Made by a program: the position numbers and the translations under genes. A model generated the notes under the pieces. The model worked only from the letters and a program-made list of their open reading frames with translations, was not told where the DNA came from and did not search any database. Positions 43,863-53,390 of a DNA stretch of 64,000 bases are shown here, in pieces. Origin of the DNA: Corynebacterium glaucum (GTDB lineage Bacteria > Actinomycetota > Actinomycetes > Mycobacteriales > Mycobacteriaceae); the NCBI RefSeq assembly GCF_002287505.1, contig NZ_CP019688.1, forward strand, positions 930,001 to 994,000. Reading direction: 5' to 3'. How positions within the stretch are numbered: the first letter of the stretch is position 1; the number at the start of each line of letters is the position of its first letter.

Positions 43863-44699
43863 ATGGCACCCCAGCTCGCCGCAGTCATGGCGATTGTGAA
43901 CCGCACCCCCGACTCCTTCTACGACAAGGGCGCGACCTTCGCCGTCGAGAAAGCAGTCGAGCGCGCGAGCAGAGCCATTATCGACGGCGCGAGCATCATC
44001 GACATCGGCGGAGTCAAAGCAGGCCCCGGCGACAACGTCGACGAACGAGCAGAAATCGATCGGGTAGTGCCCGTCATCGCCGCTGTTCGCGCGGCCCATC
44101 CGGACGTGACCATCAGCGTGGACACCTGGCGCGCGAGCGTGGCCCAAGCCGCGATCGATGCCGGCGCAACGCTGGTCAACGACACCTGGGCGGGCTTCGA
44201 CCCGGAGCTCGTCGAGGTCGCCGGCGCGAACAAGGTCGGTTACGTCTGCTCGCACACCGGGGGAGCGGTCCCTCGCACCAGGCCGCACCGCGTGCGTTAC
44301 GACGACGTCGTGGCCGACGTCATCCGCGAAACCACCGCCCTCGCCGAACGCGCGGTCTCAGTTGGCGTGCCTGAAGATGCCGTGTTCATCGACCCGACGC
44401 ACGACTTCGGCAAGAACACCTTCCACGGGTTGGAGATTCTGCGCCGCGTCGATGAGCTGGTGGCAACCGGCTGGCCGGTGCTCATGGCGCTGTCGAACAA
44501 GGACTTCGTCGGCGAAACTGTGGGCCGGGGTGTGGATGAGCGCGTCGCCGGCACGCTCGCCGCGACCGCTTGGGCCGCAGCCCACGGCGTGGCTGCGTTT
44601 CGCGTGCACCAGGTACGCGAGACCGTCGACGTGATCCGCATGACCGCCGCGATCCAAGGCACCGCAGCTCCGCTAGCGACCGTGAGGGGCCTCGCGTGA
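43863..44699 (+). CDS. folP2: Dihydropteroate synthase paralogue FolP2
   Basis: A 278-residue TIM-barrel pterin-binding enzyme: VMAIVNRTPDSFYDKG, IDIGGVKAGPGDN, VDTWRASVA and IDPTHDFGKNTFHGLE. The mycobacterial FolP2 in this location lacks detectable dihydropteroate synthase activity, so the true role may differ. ATG 43863 lies 5 bases after the LOG stop; an ATG at 43815 would add 16 residues overlapping LOG and fits less well. The C-terminus overlaps gpgS by four bases. Confidence 0.88.
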   Translation: MAPQLAAVMAIVNRTPDSFYDKGATFAVEKAVERASRAIIDGASIIDIGGVKAGPGDNVDERAEIDRVVPVIAAVRAAHPDVTISVDTWRASVAQAAIDAGATLVNDTWAGFDPELVEVAGANKVGYVCSHTGGAVPRTRPHRVRYDDVVADVIRETTALAERAVSVGVPEDAVFIDPTHDFGKNTFHGLEILRRVDELVATGWPVLMALSNKDFVGETVGRGVDERVAGTLAATAWAAAHGVAAFRVHQVRETVDVIRMTAAIQGTAAPLATVRGLA

Positions 44700-45487
44700 C
44701 CCCGCCAGAATCCATGCCAGAGTCCGCGCCTGTACCTGCGGTGAGCGTGGTCATCCCCGCGCTCAACGAGGAGGCCACCGTCGCGCACGTGATCGCCGCC
44801 TGCCTCGCCTCGGAGGCTGTTTCCGGCGCAGCCGCAGGCGCGGGCGAGGTGCTGGTCATCGACTCCGACTCCACCGACGCCACCGCCCGCGTCGCCGCCG
44901 AGGCGGGCGCGAAGGTGGTCAACTGGCGCGACGTGGACCCGCGCGAGCCGGTGCCCGGCAAAGGCGAGGCACTGTGGCGCGGGGTGCGCGCGGCACGCGG
45001 GGACATCGTGGTGTTTGTAGACGCGGACGTCACCAACGTCGAGCCGTGGTGGATCGACGCTCTCGTCGCGCCCTTCGCAGACCCCAGAATCGAGCTGGTC
45101 AAGGCGACCTACACCCGCGACGAAGGCGAGCACGGGCGCGGCGGGGGTCGCGTCACCGAACTGACAGCCAAACCGCTGCTGCGCGCATTCTTTCCGGAAC
45201 TTGGCCACATCGACCAACCGCTTGCAGGCGAGTACGCCATCCGTCGCAGTATGGCCCTCGAGCTGCCCTTTGTCGCGGGCTACGGGGTGGACGTCGGGTT
45301 GTTGATTGATGTGGCGGTCAAAGGGGCGTCAATAAGCACTGCCCAAACTGACCTGGGCCATCGCACCCACCGCAACCGACCGCTGGCTGAGCTGGCGCCG
45401 ATGGCCGACGTGGTGGCGCGCACCATCCTGAATCGCGCGAGCCTTGGCGCCGAGGTGGACCAGCGACCGCCGTGGTCGGCCAGCTAG
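44696..45487 (+). CDS. gpgS: Glucosyl-3-phosphoglycerate synthase GpgS
   Basis: A 263-residue GT-A glycosyltransferase of family GT81. It has SVVIPALNEEATV, the DxD-type metal motif FVDADVTN and the acceptor region LGHIDQPLAGEYAIRR. It makes glucosyl-3-phosphoglycerate, precursor of methylglucose lipopolysaccharide or glucosylglycerate. GTG 44696 overlaps the folP2 stop (GTGA). The protein is shorter than mycobacterial GpgS (about 320), lacking residues at the N-terminus. Residues GASIST come from a one-mismatch motif copy. Confidence 0.9.
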   Translation: MTPPESMPESAPVPAVSVVIPALNEEATVAHVIAACLASEAVSGAAAGAGEVLVIDSDSTDATARVAAEAGAKVVNWRDVDPREPVPGKGEALWRGVRAARGDIVVFVDADVTNVEPWWIDALVAPFADPRIELVKATYTRDEGEHGRGGGRVTELTAKPLLRAFFPELGHIDQPLAGEYAIRRSMALELPFVAGYGVDVGLLIDVAVKGASISTAQTDLGHRTHRNRPLAELAPMADVVARTILNRASLGAEVDQRPPWSAS

Positions 45488-45497
45488 GATAAGCCCC

Positions 45498-45890
45498 ATG
45501 CTTTCCTGGATCATGCTCATCATCGCGCTAATTGTGTTCAGCGTGCTCGGCCTGTGGCTGTTTTCCGCGGTGTTCGGCCGGGGTGAAGCGCTGCCGCCGA
45601 TGATGGAAACCGCCGACGTGAAGGAGGCGAACCGCCGCGCGGTCGACGAGGGGCGGATCGACGACATCCAGCTCGAGGTCGTGCACCGCGGGTACCGCAT
45701 GGACCAGGTGGACGCGCTCATTGCGCAGCTGACAGGAACCGGCGAAACGCCAGCTCAGCCAGTCGTAGAGCCTGCGACCCTGGCGGCGGCCGAAGATGGG
45801 GACGCGCAAAAGAGCGTAGACTCTTCGGAAGTAATGGTTAGACCTGAAGGAGAACCGACGCATGGCAGCAATGAAACCGCGCACCGGTAA
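45498..45890 (+). CDS. DivIVA-domain membrane-anchored protein (Rv1209-like)
   Basis: A 130-residue protein with an N-terminal membrane helix (WIMLIIALIVFSVLGLWLFS). A short DivIVA-type segment near residue 65-80 (VVHRGYRMDQVDALIAQL) matches the DivIVA repeat pattern GYxxxQVDxxL. The C-terminal tail is disordered. A role in polar growth or division is plausible but untested. ATG 45498 is chosen. Its 3' end overlaps the DUF3117 gene by 29 bases. Confidence 0.75.
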   Translation: MLSWIMLIIALIVFSVLGLWLFSAVFGRGEALPPMMETADVKEANRRAVDEGRIDDIQLEVVHRGYRMDQVDALIAQLTGTGETPAQPVVEPATLAAAEDGDAQKSVDSSEVMVRPEGEPTHGSNETAHR

Positions 45891-46029
45891 CGGCCCGATG
45901 GAGGCTGTGGAAGAAAGCCGCAAGATCGTAATGCGCATCCCGTCCGACGGCGGCGGCCGCCTCGTCGTAGAGATGAGCAAAGAAGAAGCCGCCGAACTGG
46001 GCCAGCTTCTGCTCGACGCTGCGGAGTAG
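45862..46029 (+). CDS. DUF3117 small protein
   Basis: A 55-residue protein conserved in actinobacteria: MAAMKPRTGNGPMEAVEES, then KIVMRIPSDGGGRLVVEMSKEEAAEL. ATG 45862 has AAGGAG 10 bases upstream. It corresponds to the short Rv1211-type gene next to gpgS and the glg genes. Function unknown. Its start lies inside the DivIVA-domain gene in another frame. Confidence 0.8.
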   Translation: MAAMKPRTGNGPMEAVEESRKIVMRIPSDGGGRLVVEMSKEEAAELGQLLLDAAE

Positions 46030-46070
46030 CGCGTTTCAGCCGCGCAGAGGCTGCGCGGTACTATCAGCCC

Positions 46071-46934
46071 ATGCTCAAAGATATCCTCGACGTGCTGGCT
46101 GACCCGGTCGACCTGTCCCCGCTGCGCGGTGCGGACGACTTTTCTCGCCTCGTGTCCGAGACCGGCCACTCGTACGACGTTGCCCGTCAGGGGTACGTCA
46201 CTCTCGCCGGCGGCAAGGGGCTGAATCATGACGGCGACTCACCGGAGATGGTGCAGTCGCGCGAAGCTTTTCTGTCGCAGGGCTATTTCGCTCCGTTCGT
46301 CGAGGCAGTTACGGAGGCCGTCGAGGATGTGCTGGAGGTCTCGGCCCCCGATGTCGCTGAGCCGGTCATTTTGGAGGTCGGCGCTGGCACCGGCTACTAC
46401 CTCTCGCACACGCTGGACACGGTGGACGGTTCGCGCGGCGTCGGCCTCGACATCTCGGTCCCGGCCGCGAAGCACCTCGCCAAGTCGCACCCGCGGGTCG
46501 GTGCGGTCGTCGCCGATGTCTGGGAGCGCATCCCGCTTATCGACGGTAGCGCCCACGCCATCACAGTCATCTTCGCTCCGCGCAACCCAGCGGAATTTCG
46601 CCGAGTGCTTGTCGACGGTGGCGAGGCAGTCATCCTAACGGCAGACCAGGGCCACCTCGACGAGCTTCGCGAGCCTCTGGGGATCCTGGGCGTGGAGGAA
46701 GGCAAGCTCGAGAGGATGCTTGAGCAGGCGCAGGGTTACCTGGAGCCAGTGGGGGACGCTGAGCTGATCGAGTTCCCGATGCAGCTCGAGCGCGAGGCGA
46801 TCGCTGCGCAGGTAGGCATGAGCCCATCCGCCCGCCACGTGGACCCGGCGACGCTGCAGGAGCGCGTGGCCGCCTTGCCGGAGCGCCTTGAGGTCACCGC
46901 CCGCGCCCAGCTGATCCACCTGCGCAAGGCGTAG
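46071..46934 (+). CDS. RlmA-like 23S rRNA (guanine-N1) methyltransferase
   Basis: A 287-residue class I SAM methyltransferase with SAM loop LEVGAGTGYYLSHTL and IFAPRNPAEFRRVL. The N-terminal VARQGYVTL and VQSREAFLSQGYF resemble RlmA/TlrB. The zinc-binding cysteines normally at the N-terminus of RlmA are absent here, so target selection may differ. ATG 46071 is the start. Residues PLIDGSA and VLVDGGE overlap two copies of the dispersed motif. It follows DUF3117 by 41 bases. Confidence 0.8.
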   Translation: MLKDILDVLADPVDLSPLRGADDFSRLVSETGHSYDVARQGYVTLAGGKGLNHDGDSPEMVQSREAFLSQGYFAPFVEAVTEAVEDVLEVSAPDVAEPVILEVGAGTGYYLSHTLDTVDGSRGVGLDISVPAAKHLAKSHPRVGAVVADVWERIPLIDGSAHAITVIFAPRNPAEFRRVLVDGGEAVILTADQGHLDELREPLGILGVEEGKLERMLEQAQGYLEPVGDAELIEFPMQLEREAIAAQVGMSPSARHVDPATLQERVAALPERLEVTARAQLIHLRKA

Positions 46935-46970
46935 TAACTAACAAGGCGTAGGCGCGGGGTGGACTAGCAA

Positions 46971-48386
46971 CTAGCGCAGCGCGGCGTAGCCGCGGCGCCA
47001 CTCGCTGTAGATCTCGGCGTCGCCGTTGGTGCGCACGCGGATGCCGGAGCTTCCGCCTGTAGGCCAGAAGCGCGAGGACATGACAACGCTGCCGCCGCCG
47101 GCGTAGACCTCAAGCGTGGAGCCGTCGACGATGATGGTGATGTTGTCCTCGTCATCGTCGTGCAGCTGCGCCGTCTTCGGCTCCCCGTCGAAGCGGTCCA
47201 GCTCGATGTGGTCGCCGCTGTGGCGGATCCGCGCAGCTGGCTCGCCGGACGCGTCGAGCACCTCGGCGACAATCGCTGAGTCGGACGGGATGTCGCACAG
47301 CGCCGCCCACAGCAGCGCGCGCTCGGACGCATCGATCGCTTCCGGCAGTCCCGGCGCCGGCACCTGATAAAGGTGTCCGTGTTGCAGGGTGACGCGGCGT
47401 GGCAGCGTGAGCGCGTTGGCCCACCCCTCTGCGTCCCAGTTCGGCTCGCTGGTCGGGTCGCCTTTGCGGCCAGAGTTGGTCATGAAGCCGTAGAGGTACG
47501 CGCGGTCGTACCGCCCCAGCTCGTTTTCCACGTCGCGCGGGTAGTTGGTGTTGCGTGGGCGGGTGAAGTCGTGACCGTGGTCGAAGAGCTGACCCGGCGT
47601 GACCACGTGGAACACATTGCCCTCGAGCGTGCCAATGATGTAGCAGGCGATGTCCTTGCCGTCGCGCTCGATGGTGAGGAACAGGACGTCATAAATGTTG
47701 TCGTCCACCTCATCGCGCAGCCGCACCAGGCGCGGGGCGACAAGCGAATCGTCCAAGTCTAAGCCCGGATCGCCGTCGAACTCGAGCGGGCCGTCGAAGG
47801 TCCAAGCGCGACCGTCTGCGGAGTGCAGGACCACCGGCTTCGGGTGGTCGGTGGGGCCGGACACGGCGAGCATGAGCCAGCCTTCATGGCCCTCGTCGCG
47901 GTTGGCGGCGCTGTCCCAACCAGGAATGACGCACGGCGAGCGGAAGTTGCCGTACTCGCCGGCGTCATCGACCACGACTCCTAGGCGCTCGACGGCCGCG
48001 GAGACGCGTACGTCTTCGTCGAGGTCGTCGCACAGCGCGTCAATGTCATCGACGCGCGCGAGCTGAATCGTGTTGCCGGCGTCGGTGCGCGAGGTGAAGT
48101 AAAAATCCACACCGCCATCGTTGATTTCGCCGCCAACCACGGCACCGGCGCGCACGTGCGTCTCGTCGTCAATCGGCACGATCGCGTCGTTGCACTCGAA
48201 CCAGCTGAACGGGTCGCCTTCGCTCATGTTGTGGCCCCAGCGGCTCGGCCCACCCGGCTCATCGGCGTACTGGTAGAACATGTGCCAAACCCGTTGCTCG
48301 GGCTTGCCAAGGCGGATCACCCCCGCCGGACCCTCGAGGACGCCGCTGTCCGCGGTGACGTGCAGTTCTGGTCGGTAAACAGTCAT
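46971..48386 (-). CDS. Glycoside hydrolase family 32-like protein, degenerate
   Basis: A 471-residue protein of GH32 layout: N-terminal propeller start RPELHVTADSGVLEGPAGV, HMFYQYADEPGGPSRWG, NFRSPCVIPG and the C-terminal sandwich (TLPRRVTLQHGHLYQVPAP, TLEVYAGGGSVVMSSR). The GH32 nucleophile motif WMNDPNG is replaced by LEGPAG, RDP is RSP, and no EC motif is visible. Sucrose/fructan hydrolysis as in normal GH32 is unlikely. It may bind or act on another sugar. It is placed just downstream of glgA on the same strand, 15 bases apart. Confidence 0.8.
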   Translation of the reverse strand: MTVYRPELHVTADSGVLEGPAGVIRLGKPEQRVWHMFYQYADEPGGPSRWGHNMSEGDPFSWFECNDAIVPIDDETHVRAGAVVGGEINDGGVDFYFTSRTDAGNTIQLARVDDIDALCDDLDEDVRVSAAVERLGVVVDDAGEYGNFRSPCVIPGWDSAANRDEGHEGWLMLAVSGPTDHPKPVVLHSADGRAWTFDGPLEFDGDPGLDLDDSLVAPRLVRLRDEVDDNIYDVLFLTIERDGKDIACYIIGTLEGNVFHVVTPGQLFDHGHDFTRPRNTNYPRDVENELGRYDRAYLYGFMTNSGRKGDPTSEPNWDAEGWANALTLPRRVTLQHGHLYQVPAPGLPEAIDASERALLWAALCDIPSDSAIVAEVLDASGEPAARIRHSGDHIELDRFDGEPKTAQLHDDDEDNITIIVDGSTLEVYAGGGSVVMSSRFWPTGGSSGIRVRTNGDAEIYSEWRRGYAALR

Positions 48387-48401
48387 TAGCCTGGAGTTTT
48401 C

Positions 48402-49568
48402 CTAGATCAGTTGCTTGTAAATGTCCACGGTTTCTTGCGCAATGGTCGCCCACGAGAAGTCCGCCACGGCGCGCTGGCGGCCCGCCTCGCCCATCTGCGC
48501 AGCCTTGTCGGTGTTGCCAGCGACTGCGTTGACGGCCTCCGCCAGCCCACGCTCGAAGGTCTCCGGATCGGACTCGTCGTAATCCACCAGCGTGCCGGTC
48601 TCGCCGTCCACGACCACCTCGGGAATGCCGCCCACACGCGATGCGACGACGGCGGTTCCGCAGGCCATTGCCTCCAGGTTCACAATGCCCAGCGGCTCAT
48701 AGATTGAGGGGCACACGAACACATCGGAGGTCGAGTACACCTCGCGGATGCGCTCCGACGGCAGCATCTCCTGCACCCAGAACACCCCGTCGCGCTCTGC
48801 ACGAAGCTTTTCGACGAGAGCGTTTGTCTCCTCAGCGATCTCGGGAGTATCCGGCGCGCCTGCACAGAGGATGAGCTGCACGTCCTCATCGAAGTGCTGC
48901 GCCGCCTTCAGCAGGTGGGGCACACCTTTTTGCCGGGTGATGCGCCCGACGAAAGAGACGATTGGGCGGGAGGTGTCCACGCCCAACTCGTCGGCAATAG
49001 TGCCTTTCTCTGGGAACCATTTCTCCGGGTCGATGCCGTTGAGCACGACGTGAACCTTGGACTCGTCGATGCGCGGGTAGGCGCGCAGGATCGCGTCTTT
49101 CATGCCGGCGGAGACACCAATTACGGCGTCTGCGTACTCCATGGCGTTCTTTTCGCTCCAAGAGGAGATGTCGTAGCCGCCGCCGAGTTGCTCGCGCTTC
49201 CAAGGGCGGTCCGGCTCCAGTGAGTGGGCGGTGACCACGTGCGGAATGTCGTTGAGCAGGCCGGCGAGGTGGCCGCCGAGGCCGGAGTACCAGGTATGGG
49301 AGTGCACGACATCTAGCCCGCCGTTGACCTTGCCCACTGCATCCGCCATGCGAAGGCCGGTGGACAACGTTTTGATTGCGCCGTTGGCATCTTCCAGTTC
49401 AGGGTCAACCCCGTGGACGTAGACGTCCTTCTCGTCGCGGGGAGCTCCCATGCAATGCACGTCGACATCGACAATGTCGCGCATGAAACGGGTCAGTTCG
49501 GTGACGTGGACGCCTGCACCGCCGTAAATCTCCGGCGGATACTCTCTGGTCATCATTCCGACTCTCAT
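48402..49568 (-). CDS. glgA: Glycogen synthase GlgA (GT4-type, GlgM-like)
   Basis: A 388-residue GT-B glycosyltransferase. It has [13 protein letters not shown] (N-terminal glycine loop), [34 protein letters not shown] and the C-terminal [15 protein letters not shown]. In mycobacteria the enzyme at this locus makes maltose-1-phosphate from ADP-glucose; in corynebacteria it is used for glycogen. It is divergent from glgC, which makes the ADP-glucose. The start is ATG 49568. Confidence 0.93.
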   Translation of the reverse strand: MRVGMMTREYPPEIYGGAGVHVTELTRFMRDIVDVDVHCMGAPRDEKDVYVHGVDPELEDANGAIKTLSTGLRMADAVGKVNGGLDVVHSHTWYSGLGGHLAGLLNDIPHVVTAHSLEPDRPWKREQLGGGYDISSWSEKNAMEYADAVIGVSAGMKDAILRAYPRIDESKVHVVLNGIDPEKWFPEKGTIADELGVDTSRPIVSFVGRITRQKGVPHLLKAAQHFDEDVQLILCAGAPDTPEIAEETNALVEKLRAERDGVFWVQEMLPSERIREVYSTSDVFVCPSIYEPLGIVNLEAMACGTAVVASRVGGIPEVVVDGETGTLVDYDESDPETFERGLAEAVNAVAGNTDKAAQMGEAGRQRAVADFSWATIAQETVDIYKQLI

Positions 49569-49747
49569 GCCCGCCGAGCTTAGTTGCGTTTAAAACGTGC
49601 TGCACGGACGTCAGCTTGGCTCGCGCCGACGGCCACGCCGCCCAACTCGCCCGCCGCGTCGCGGGCTACCCCCGTGGGGCGGGATGCGGTGCCCGAATCG
49701 TCGTCAATGTCCTGCGCGATTCGGGCAGTTTCAATACCCTAAACAAT

Positions 49748-50965
49748 ATGAAGAGCCAGCCAAGAGTCCTCGCCATCGTCCTCGCTGGCGGTGAGGGAAA
49801 ACGCCTGTTCCCGCTAACCGCCGACCGTGCAAAACCCGCTGTTCCCTTTGCCGGGACCTACCGTCTGATCGACTTCGTTTTGTCGAACCTCGTCAACGCC
49901 GGCTACATGCGTATCGCGGTCCTGACCCAATACAAGTCGCACTCGCTTGACCGCCACGTGGCCACCGCGTGGAACGTTTCCGGCCCGACCCCGCAGTACA
50001 TCGCGTCGGTGCCTGCGCAGCAGCGCCGCGGCAAGCGTTGGTACACCGGTTCCGCGGACGCGATTGTGCAGTCGCTGAACCTGATTTATGACGATATGCC
50101 GGACTACGTCCTGGTCTTCGGTGCGGACCACGTCTATCGCATGGATCCGTCGCAAATGGTGGAAGACCACATTGCGTCCGGCAAGGACGCCACGGTAGCG
50201 GGCATCCGCGTCCCGCGCGCAGAGGCGACGGCCTTTGGCTGCATCCAGTCCACCGAGGACGGCACTATCACCGAGTTCCTGGAGAAGCCGGCCGACCCGC
50301 CGGGCACCCCGGACGACCCGGAGATGACCTACGCGTCGATGGGCAACTACGTGTTCACCACCGAGCCGCTGATCAAGGCGCTGCTGGAGGATGAGCAGAA
50401 CGAGGATTCCTCCCACGACATGGGCGGCGACATCATCCCGTACTTCGTGTCCCAGGGGCAGGCCAACGTCTACGACTTTTCCTCCAACGAAGTTCCGGGC
50501 GCGACCGATCGCGACAAGGGCTATTGGCGCGACGTCGGCACCATCGACTCGTTCTACGACGCGCACATGGACTTGATCTCCTCGCACCCGATCTTCAACC
50601 TCTACAACAAGGCGTGGCCGATCCACTCGACGGAGGATTCGAACCTCCCGCCGGCGAAGTTCGTCATGGGCGGTATTGCGCAGGAGTCGATGGTGGCATC
50701 CGGCTCGATCATCTCCGGTGCGACGGTGCGCAACTCGGTGATCTCCACCGATGTCCGCGTGGAGGAGGGTGCGACGGTCGAGGGCTCCGTGCTGCTTCCG
50801 GGCGTGCGCATCGGCAAGGGTGCTGTCGTGCGCCGCGCGATCTTGGACAAGAACGTCTACGTCTCCGACGGTGAGATCATCGGCGTCGACTTGGAGCGCG
50901 ACCGTTCCCGTTACACCGTCTCTGACAGCGACGTCGTGGTCGTCGGCAAGAGTGAAGTGGTTTAA
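49748..50965 (+). CDS. glgC: Glucose-1-phosphate adenylyltransferase GlgC
   Basis: A 405-residue nucleotidyltransferase producing ADP-glucose. It has [26 protein letters not shown] (nucleotide loop), [19 protein letters not shown] and the C-terminal left-handed helix ([19 protein letters not shown]). The ATG at 49748 has no obvious ribosome binding site. A possible -10 TACCCT ends about 7 bases upstream, so it may be leaderless. The 179-bp spacer to glgA carries both promoters; no known operator is visible. Confidence 0.95.
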   Translation: MKSQPRVLAIVLAGGEGKRLFPLTADRAKPAVPFAGTYRLIDFVLSNLVNAGYMRIAVLTQYKSHSLDRHVATAWNVSGPTPQYIASVPAQQRRGKRWYTGSADAIVQSLNLIYDDMPDYVLVFGADHVYRMDPSQMVEDHIASGKDATVAGIRVPRAEATAFGCIQSTEDGTITEFLEKPADPPGTPDDPEMTYASMGNYVFTTEPLIKALLEDEQNEDSSHDMGGDIIPYFVSQGQANVYDFSSNEVPGATDRDKGYWRDVGTIDSFYDAHMDLISSHPIFNLYNKAWPIHSTEDSNLPPAKFVMGGIAQESMVASGSIISGATVRNSVISTDVRVEEGATVEGSVLLPGVRIGKGAVVRRAILDKNVYVSDGEIIGVDLERDRSRYTVSDSDVVVVGKSEVV

Positions 50966-50978
50966 AGGAAGGCCCGGC

Positions 50979-51674
50979 CTAACGTTTCGTGATCAGCGTC
51001 AGGCCCCCATCAAGGGGCAAGCGCGTGACGACGGCTGCGTTATCCACCCCAAGCGCAGCTGCATGAGCGTCAGCCTGTCGGGCGGCTTCTGTCTCGCGAT
51101 CGCGCCGTGATGGGTCGGACAGTGTGCCGTCGAGAAGCGAATCGGCGATGATGAGGGTTCCGCCCTGGGTGAGCAATGGCCAGGCGTTGTCGATGAGCGG
51201 TGCCATCTCTAGGGGCGCGACATCGGCGTAGATGAGCTGATACGCGTCGGCGGCGAGCCGGCCCATAACGTCGAGCGGGCGCGCGGTCAGGAATCGCGCG
51301 CGGGAGGGGGAGTGGCCCCCGATGCGGAACGCTTCTTTCGCGCCTGCCTGCAGCGCTGCCTCCGGCTCGATGCAGGTGAGCGTCGCTTTATCCGGGAGTC
51401 CGCGCAGAATGTGCAGACCGACCACGCCTGCAGCTGGGGTGACGGCGACAGCGCCTTGGCCGGGCGAGCCGGCGCCGGCAGCGAGCGTTGTCAGGAGAGA
51501 ACCCACGACGGCACTCGGCGCGCGCACGCCGTTTTCCTCCGCCTCGATGTACGCGTGGTTGAGGGCTTCGCGAAGCGCGTCGTCGCCTTCGCCGCCTTCG
51601 CCGTTGGCGCTGGCTTGCGCGTTGATGTAGGCGGTCATCTGGGTAAACGCAGTCTCACTCACGGGATTCATCAT
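50979..51674 (-). CDS. O-methyltransferase (Rv1220c-like)
   Basis: A 231-residue class I SAM-dependent O-methyltransferase. [16 protein letters not shown] takes the place of the usual glycine-rich SAM loop, [17 protein letters not shown] supplies the acidic strand and [32 protein letters not shown] completes the core. The mycobacterial counterpart Rv1220c lies next to sigE in the same arrangement. Substrate unknown. Start codons at 51674 and 51671 are consecutive ATGs; no ribosome binding site is apparent. It is divergent from sigE. Confidence 0.85.
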   Translation of the reverse strand: MMNPVSETAFTQMTAYINAQASANGEGGEGDDALREALNHAYIEAEENGVRAPSAVVGSLLTTLAAGAGSPGQGAVAVTPAAGVVGLHILRGLPDKATLTCIEPEAALQAGAKEAFRIGGHSPSRARFLTARPLDVMGRLAADAYQLIYADVAPLEMAPLIDNAWPLLTQGGTLIIADSLLDGTLSDPSRRDRETEAARQADAHAAALGVDNAAVVTRLPLDGGLTLITKR

Positions 51675-51797
51675 AGACGGCAGGTGGGAGCGGCCCGGGC
51701 ATTGTGCGGTGAGATTTGCGCAGCTGACTCGCACAGCCGATTTGCACAGCGTTTTGTCAGTTCGTTCCCTGGGTGTAACCGGCGACACTCTGACACA

Positions 51798-52439
51798 ATG
51801 GCACTCGTGACTTCCGATCCTGCCGCGCACCTTGAAACCGCTAGCGACGCTGAGTTGACGCAGCCGCTGACCGGGACCGCCGCGTTCGACGCTGGCCACG
51901 GGGAGATGCCGAGCTGGTCGGAGCTGGTCGCCGAGCACGCGGACAGCGTCTACCGTCTGGCGTTTCGTCTCTCCGGTAACCAGCATGACGCGGAAGACCT
52001 CACGCAAGAGACGTTCATGCGCGTGTTCCGCAACCTGAAGAACTACCAGCCGGGCACCTTTGAAGGCTGGCTGCACCGAATCACCACCAACCTGTTTCTG
52101 GACATGGTGCGCCACCGCTCGAAGATCCGGATGGAAGAGCTGCCGGACGACTACGAGCGTGTGCCCGGCACCGCGTTGACCCCAGAGCAGGCGTACTCCG
52201 CCACCAACCTCGACCCGGCACTGCAGCGGGCGCTGGATGAGTTGGGCCCGGACTTCCGCGTCGCAGTAGTGCTCTGTGACGTCGTGGGCATGAGCTATGA
52301 GGAAATCGCCGAAACCCTCGGCGTGAAGATGGGCACTGTTCGCTCCCGCATTCACCGCGGCCGTACACAGTTGCGCGAATCCCTAGAGGCTCAGGCAGTG
52401 CACGACACCGCCACGAAGGAGCTGCTGCGCACCCGCTAA
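51798..52439 (+). CDS. sigE: ECF sigma factor SigE
   Basis: A 213-residue ECF sigma factor. Region 2 ([29 protein letters not shown]) recognises -10 elements. Region 4 ([40 protein letters not shown]) recognises -35. It drives the cell-surface stress response in corynebacteria and mycobacteria. It is followed by the anti-sigma factor gene and tatB. ATG 51798 is chosen; GTG 51807 is the alternative. Confidence 0.93.
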   Translation: MALVTSDPAAHLETASDAELTQPLTGTAAFDAGHGEMPSWSELVAEHADSVYRLAFRLSGNQHDAEDLTQETFMRVFRNLKNYQPGTFEGWLHRITTNLFLDMVRHRSKIRMEELPDDYERVPGTALTPEQAYSATNLDPALQRALDELGPDFRVAVVLCDVVGMSYEEIAETLGVKMGTVRSRIHRGRTQLRESLEAQAVHDTATKELLRTR

Positions 52440-52499
52440 GCCGTGTGCTCCGCTTCGCGAGTACCCTTTGAATGGCAATCGGAAAGGAGAGCGGCGACC

Positions 52500-52874
52500 A
52501 TGGTCAAACGCGCAGATAAGCCCCGCTTTTCTTCCACCGATCATCTAAGCGCCGAGGCAGTTGCCGCGTTCGTTGACAACGAGCTTGGTCACTCCGCGCG
52601 CCGTCGGGCGATGGACCACATCGCGCAGTGCCAGGAGTGCCACGAGGAGATAGTCGCCCAGCGCGGGGCGGCGGAGCGCGTGCGCAGCTGCGGCGCTGAC
52701 GGGGTGCGGGCCCCGGACTTCCTCGTCGAGCGCCTGGCCCGCATGTCCGAAGCAGACATCGCCGCAGAAGTAGGAGCCGCGGATGAGCACGCCCCGCGCT
52801 CCCCGCGTCGCTTTGCGCAGAATCTGCTTAACCGGGTGGTCAGCGTGCTGCGCGCAGTCAAACGCAAGCACTAA
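52500..52874 (+). CDS. cseE: Anti-sigma factor CseE (RseA-like, ZAS type)
   Basis: A 124-residue zinc-associated anti-sigma protein with the HX3CX2C-type motif HIAQCQECH near residues 40-48. It has no membrane segment, as in soluble CseE/RseA of this group. It would hold SigE inactive until stress. The ATG at 52500 has AAAGGAGA 12 bases upstream. The gene follows sigE by 60 bases. Confidence 0.9.
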   Translation: MVKRADKPRFSSTDHLSAEAVAAFVDNELGHSARRRAMDHIAQCQECHEEIVAQRGAAERVRSCGADGVRAPDFLVERLARMSEADIAAEVGAADEHAPRSPRRFAQNLLNRVVSVLRAVKRKH

Positions 52875-52918
52875 GTCGAAGCGCTGAAGAAGATTCGCAC
52901 GAGGGTAGGGTGTGAGAG

Positions 52919-53389
52919 GTGTTATCGAACTTCGGATGGACTGAGTTCTTCTTCCTGCTGATCATCGGGCTGATCGTGATCGGCCCGGAGCGCCTGCCCA
53001 GCGTTGTCGAAGACGTCCGAGCCGCCATCTACGCTGCGCGCAAAGGCATCGCGAACGCGAAGCGTGAGCTCAATGGCGAGTTGGAAGGCTTCGAGGAGTT
53101 CCGCGAGCCGATTAACACCGTGTCCAAGTACGCCGCGATGGGTCCGCGCCGCGCGGTGTCGTCGCTGCTCTTCGAGGGCGATGAGGAGTACCTGGACGAA
53201 TTCGACCCGCGCCGCGCACTCGCCGACGACGAACCACAACAGCCGGAGCATCCAGCGCAACCAGCACAGCCCAAGCAGGTCAACTCCGGGCCCCGCCCCA
53301 GCCCGCAAAACCAGACGCCGCCACCGGCGCCGGAGCAGCCTGGTGAGCCGAAGCGCACCGCGGGATTCTCCTGGGAGGACGTGGTTTAG
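52919..53389 (+). CDS. tatB: Sec-independent translocase subunit TatB
   Basis: The 156-residue protein begins with the TatB signature: helix FFFLLIIGLIVIGPERLP, then an amphipathic helix (VEDVRAAIYAARKGIANAKRELNGEL). A long Pro/Gln-rich C-terminal tail follows. It works with TatA and TatC to export folded proteins. The mycobacterial order sigE-rseA-htrA-tatB lacks htrA here. The GTG start is at 52919. It converges with mrp, with one base between the stop codons. Confidence 0.93.
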   Translation: MLSNFGWTEFFFLLIIGLIVIGPERLPSVVEDVRAAIYAARKGIANAKRELNGELEGFEEFREPINTVSKYAAMGPRRAVSSLLFEGDEEYLDEFDPRRALADDEPQQPEHPAQPAQPKQVNSGPRPSPQNQTPPPAPEQPGEPKRTAGFSWEDVV

Positions 53390-53390
53390 G

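Noticed and set aside
41720..43906. A 728-codon frame antisense to dapE and the LOG gene
   Set aside because: Both plus-strand genes have intact catalytic motifs and conserved synteny; the opposite frame has none.
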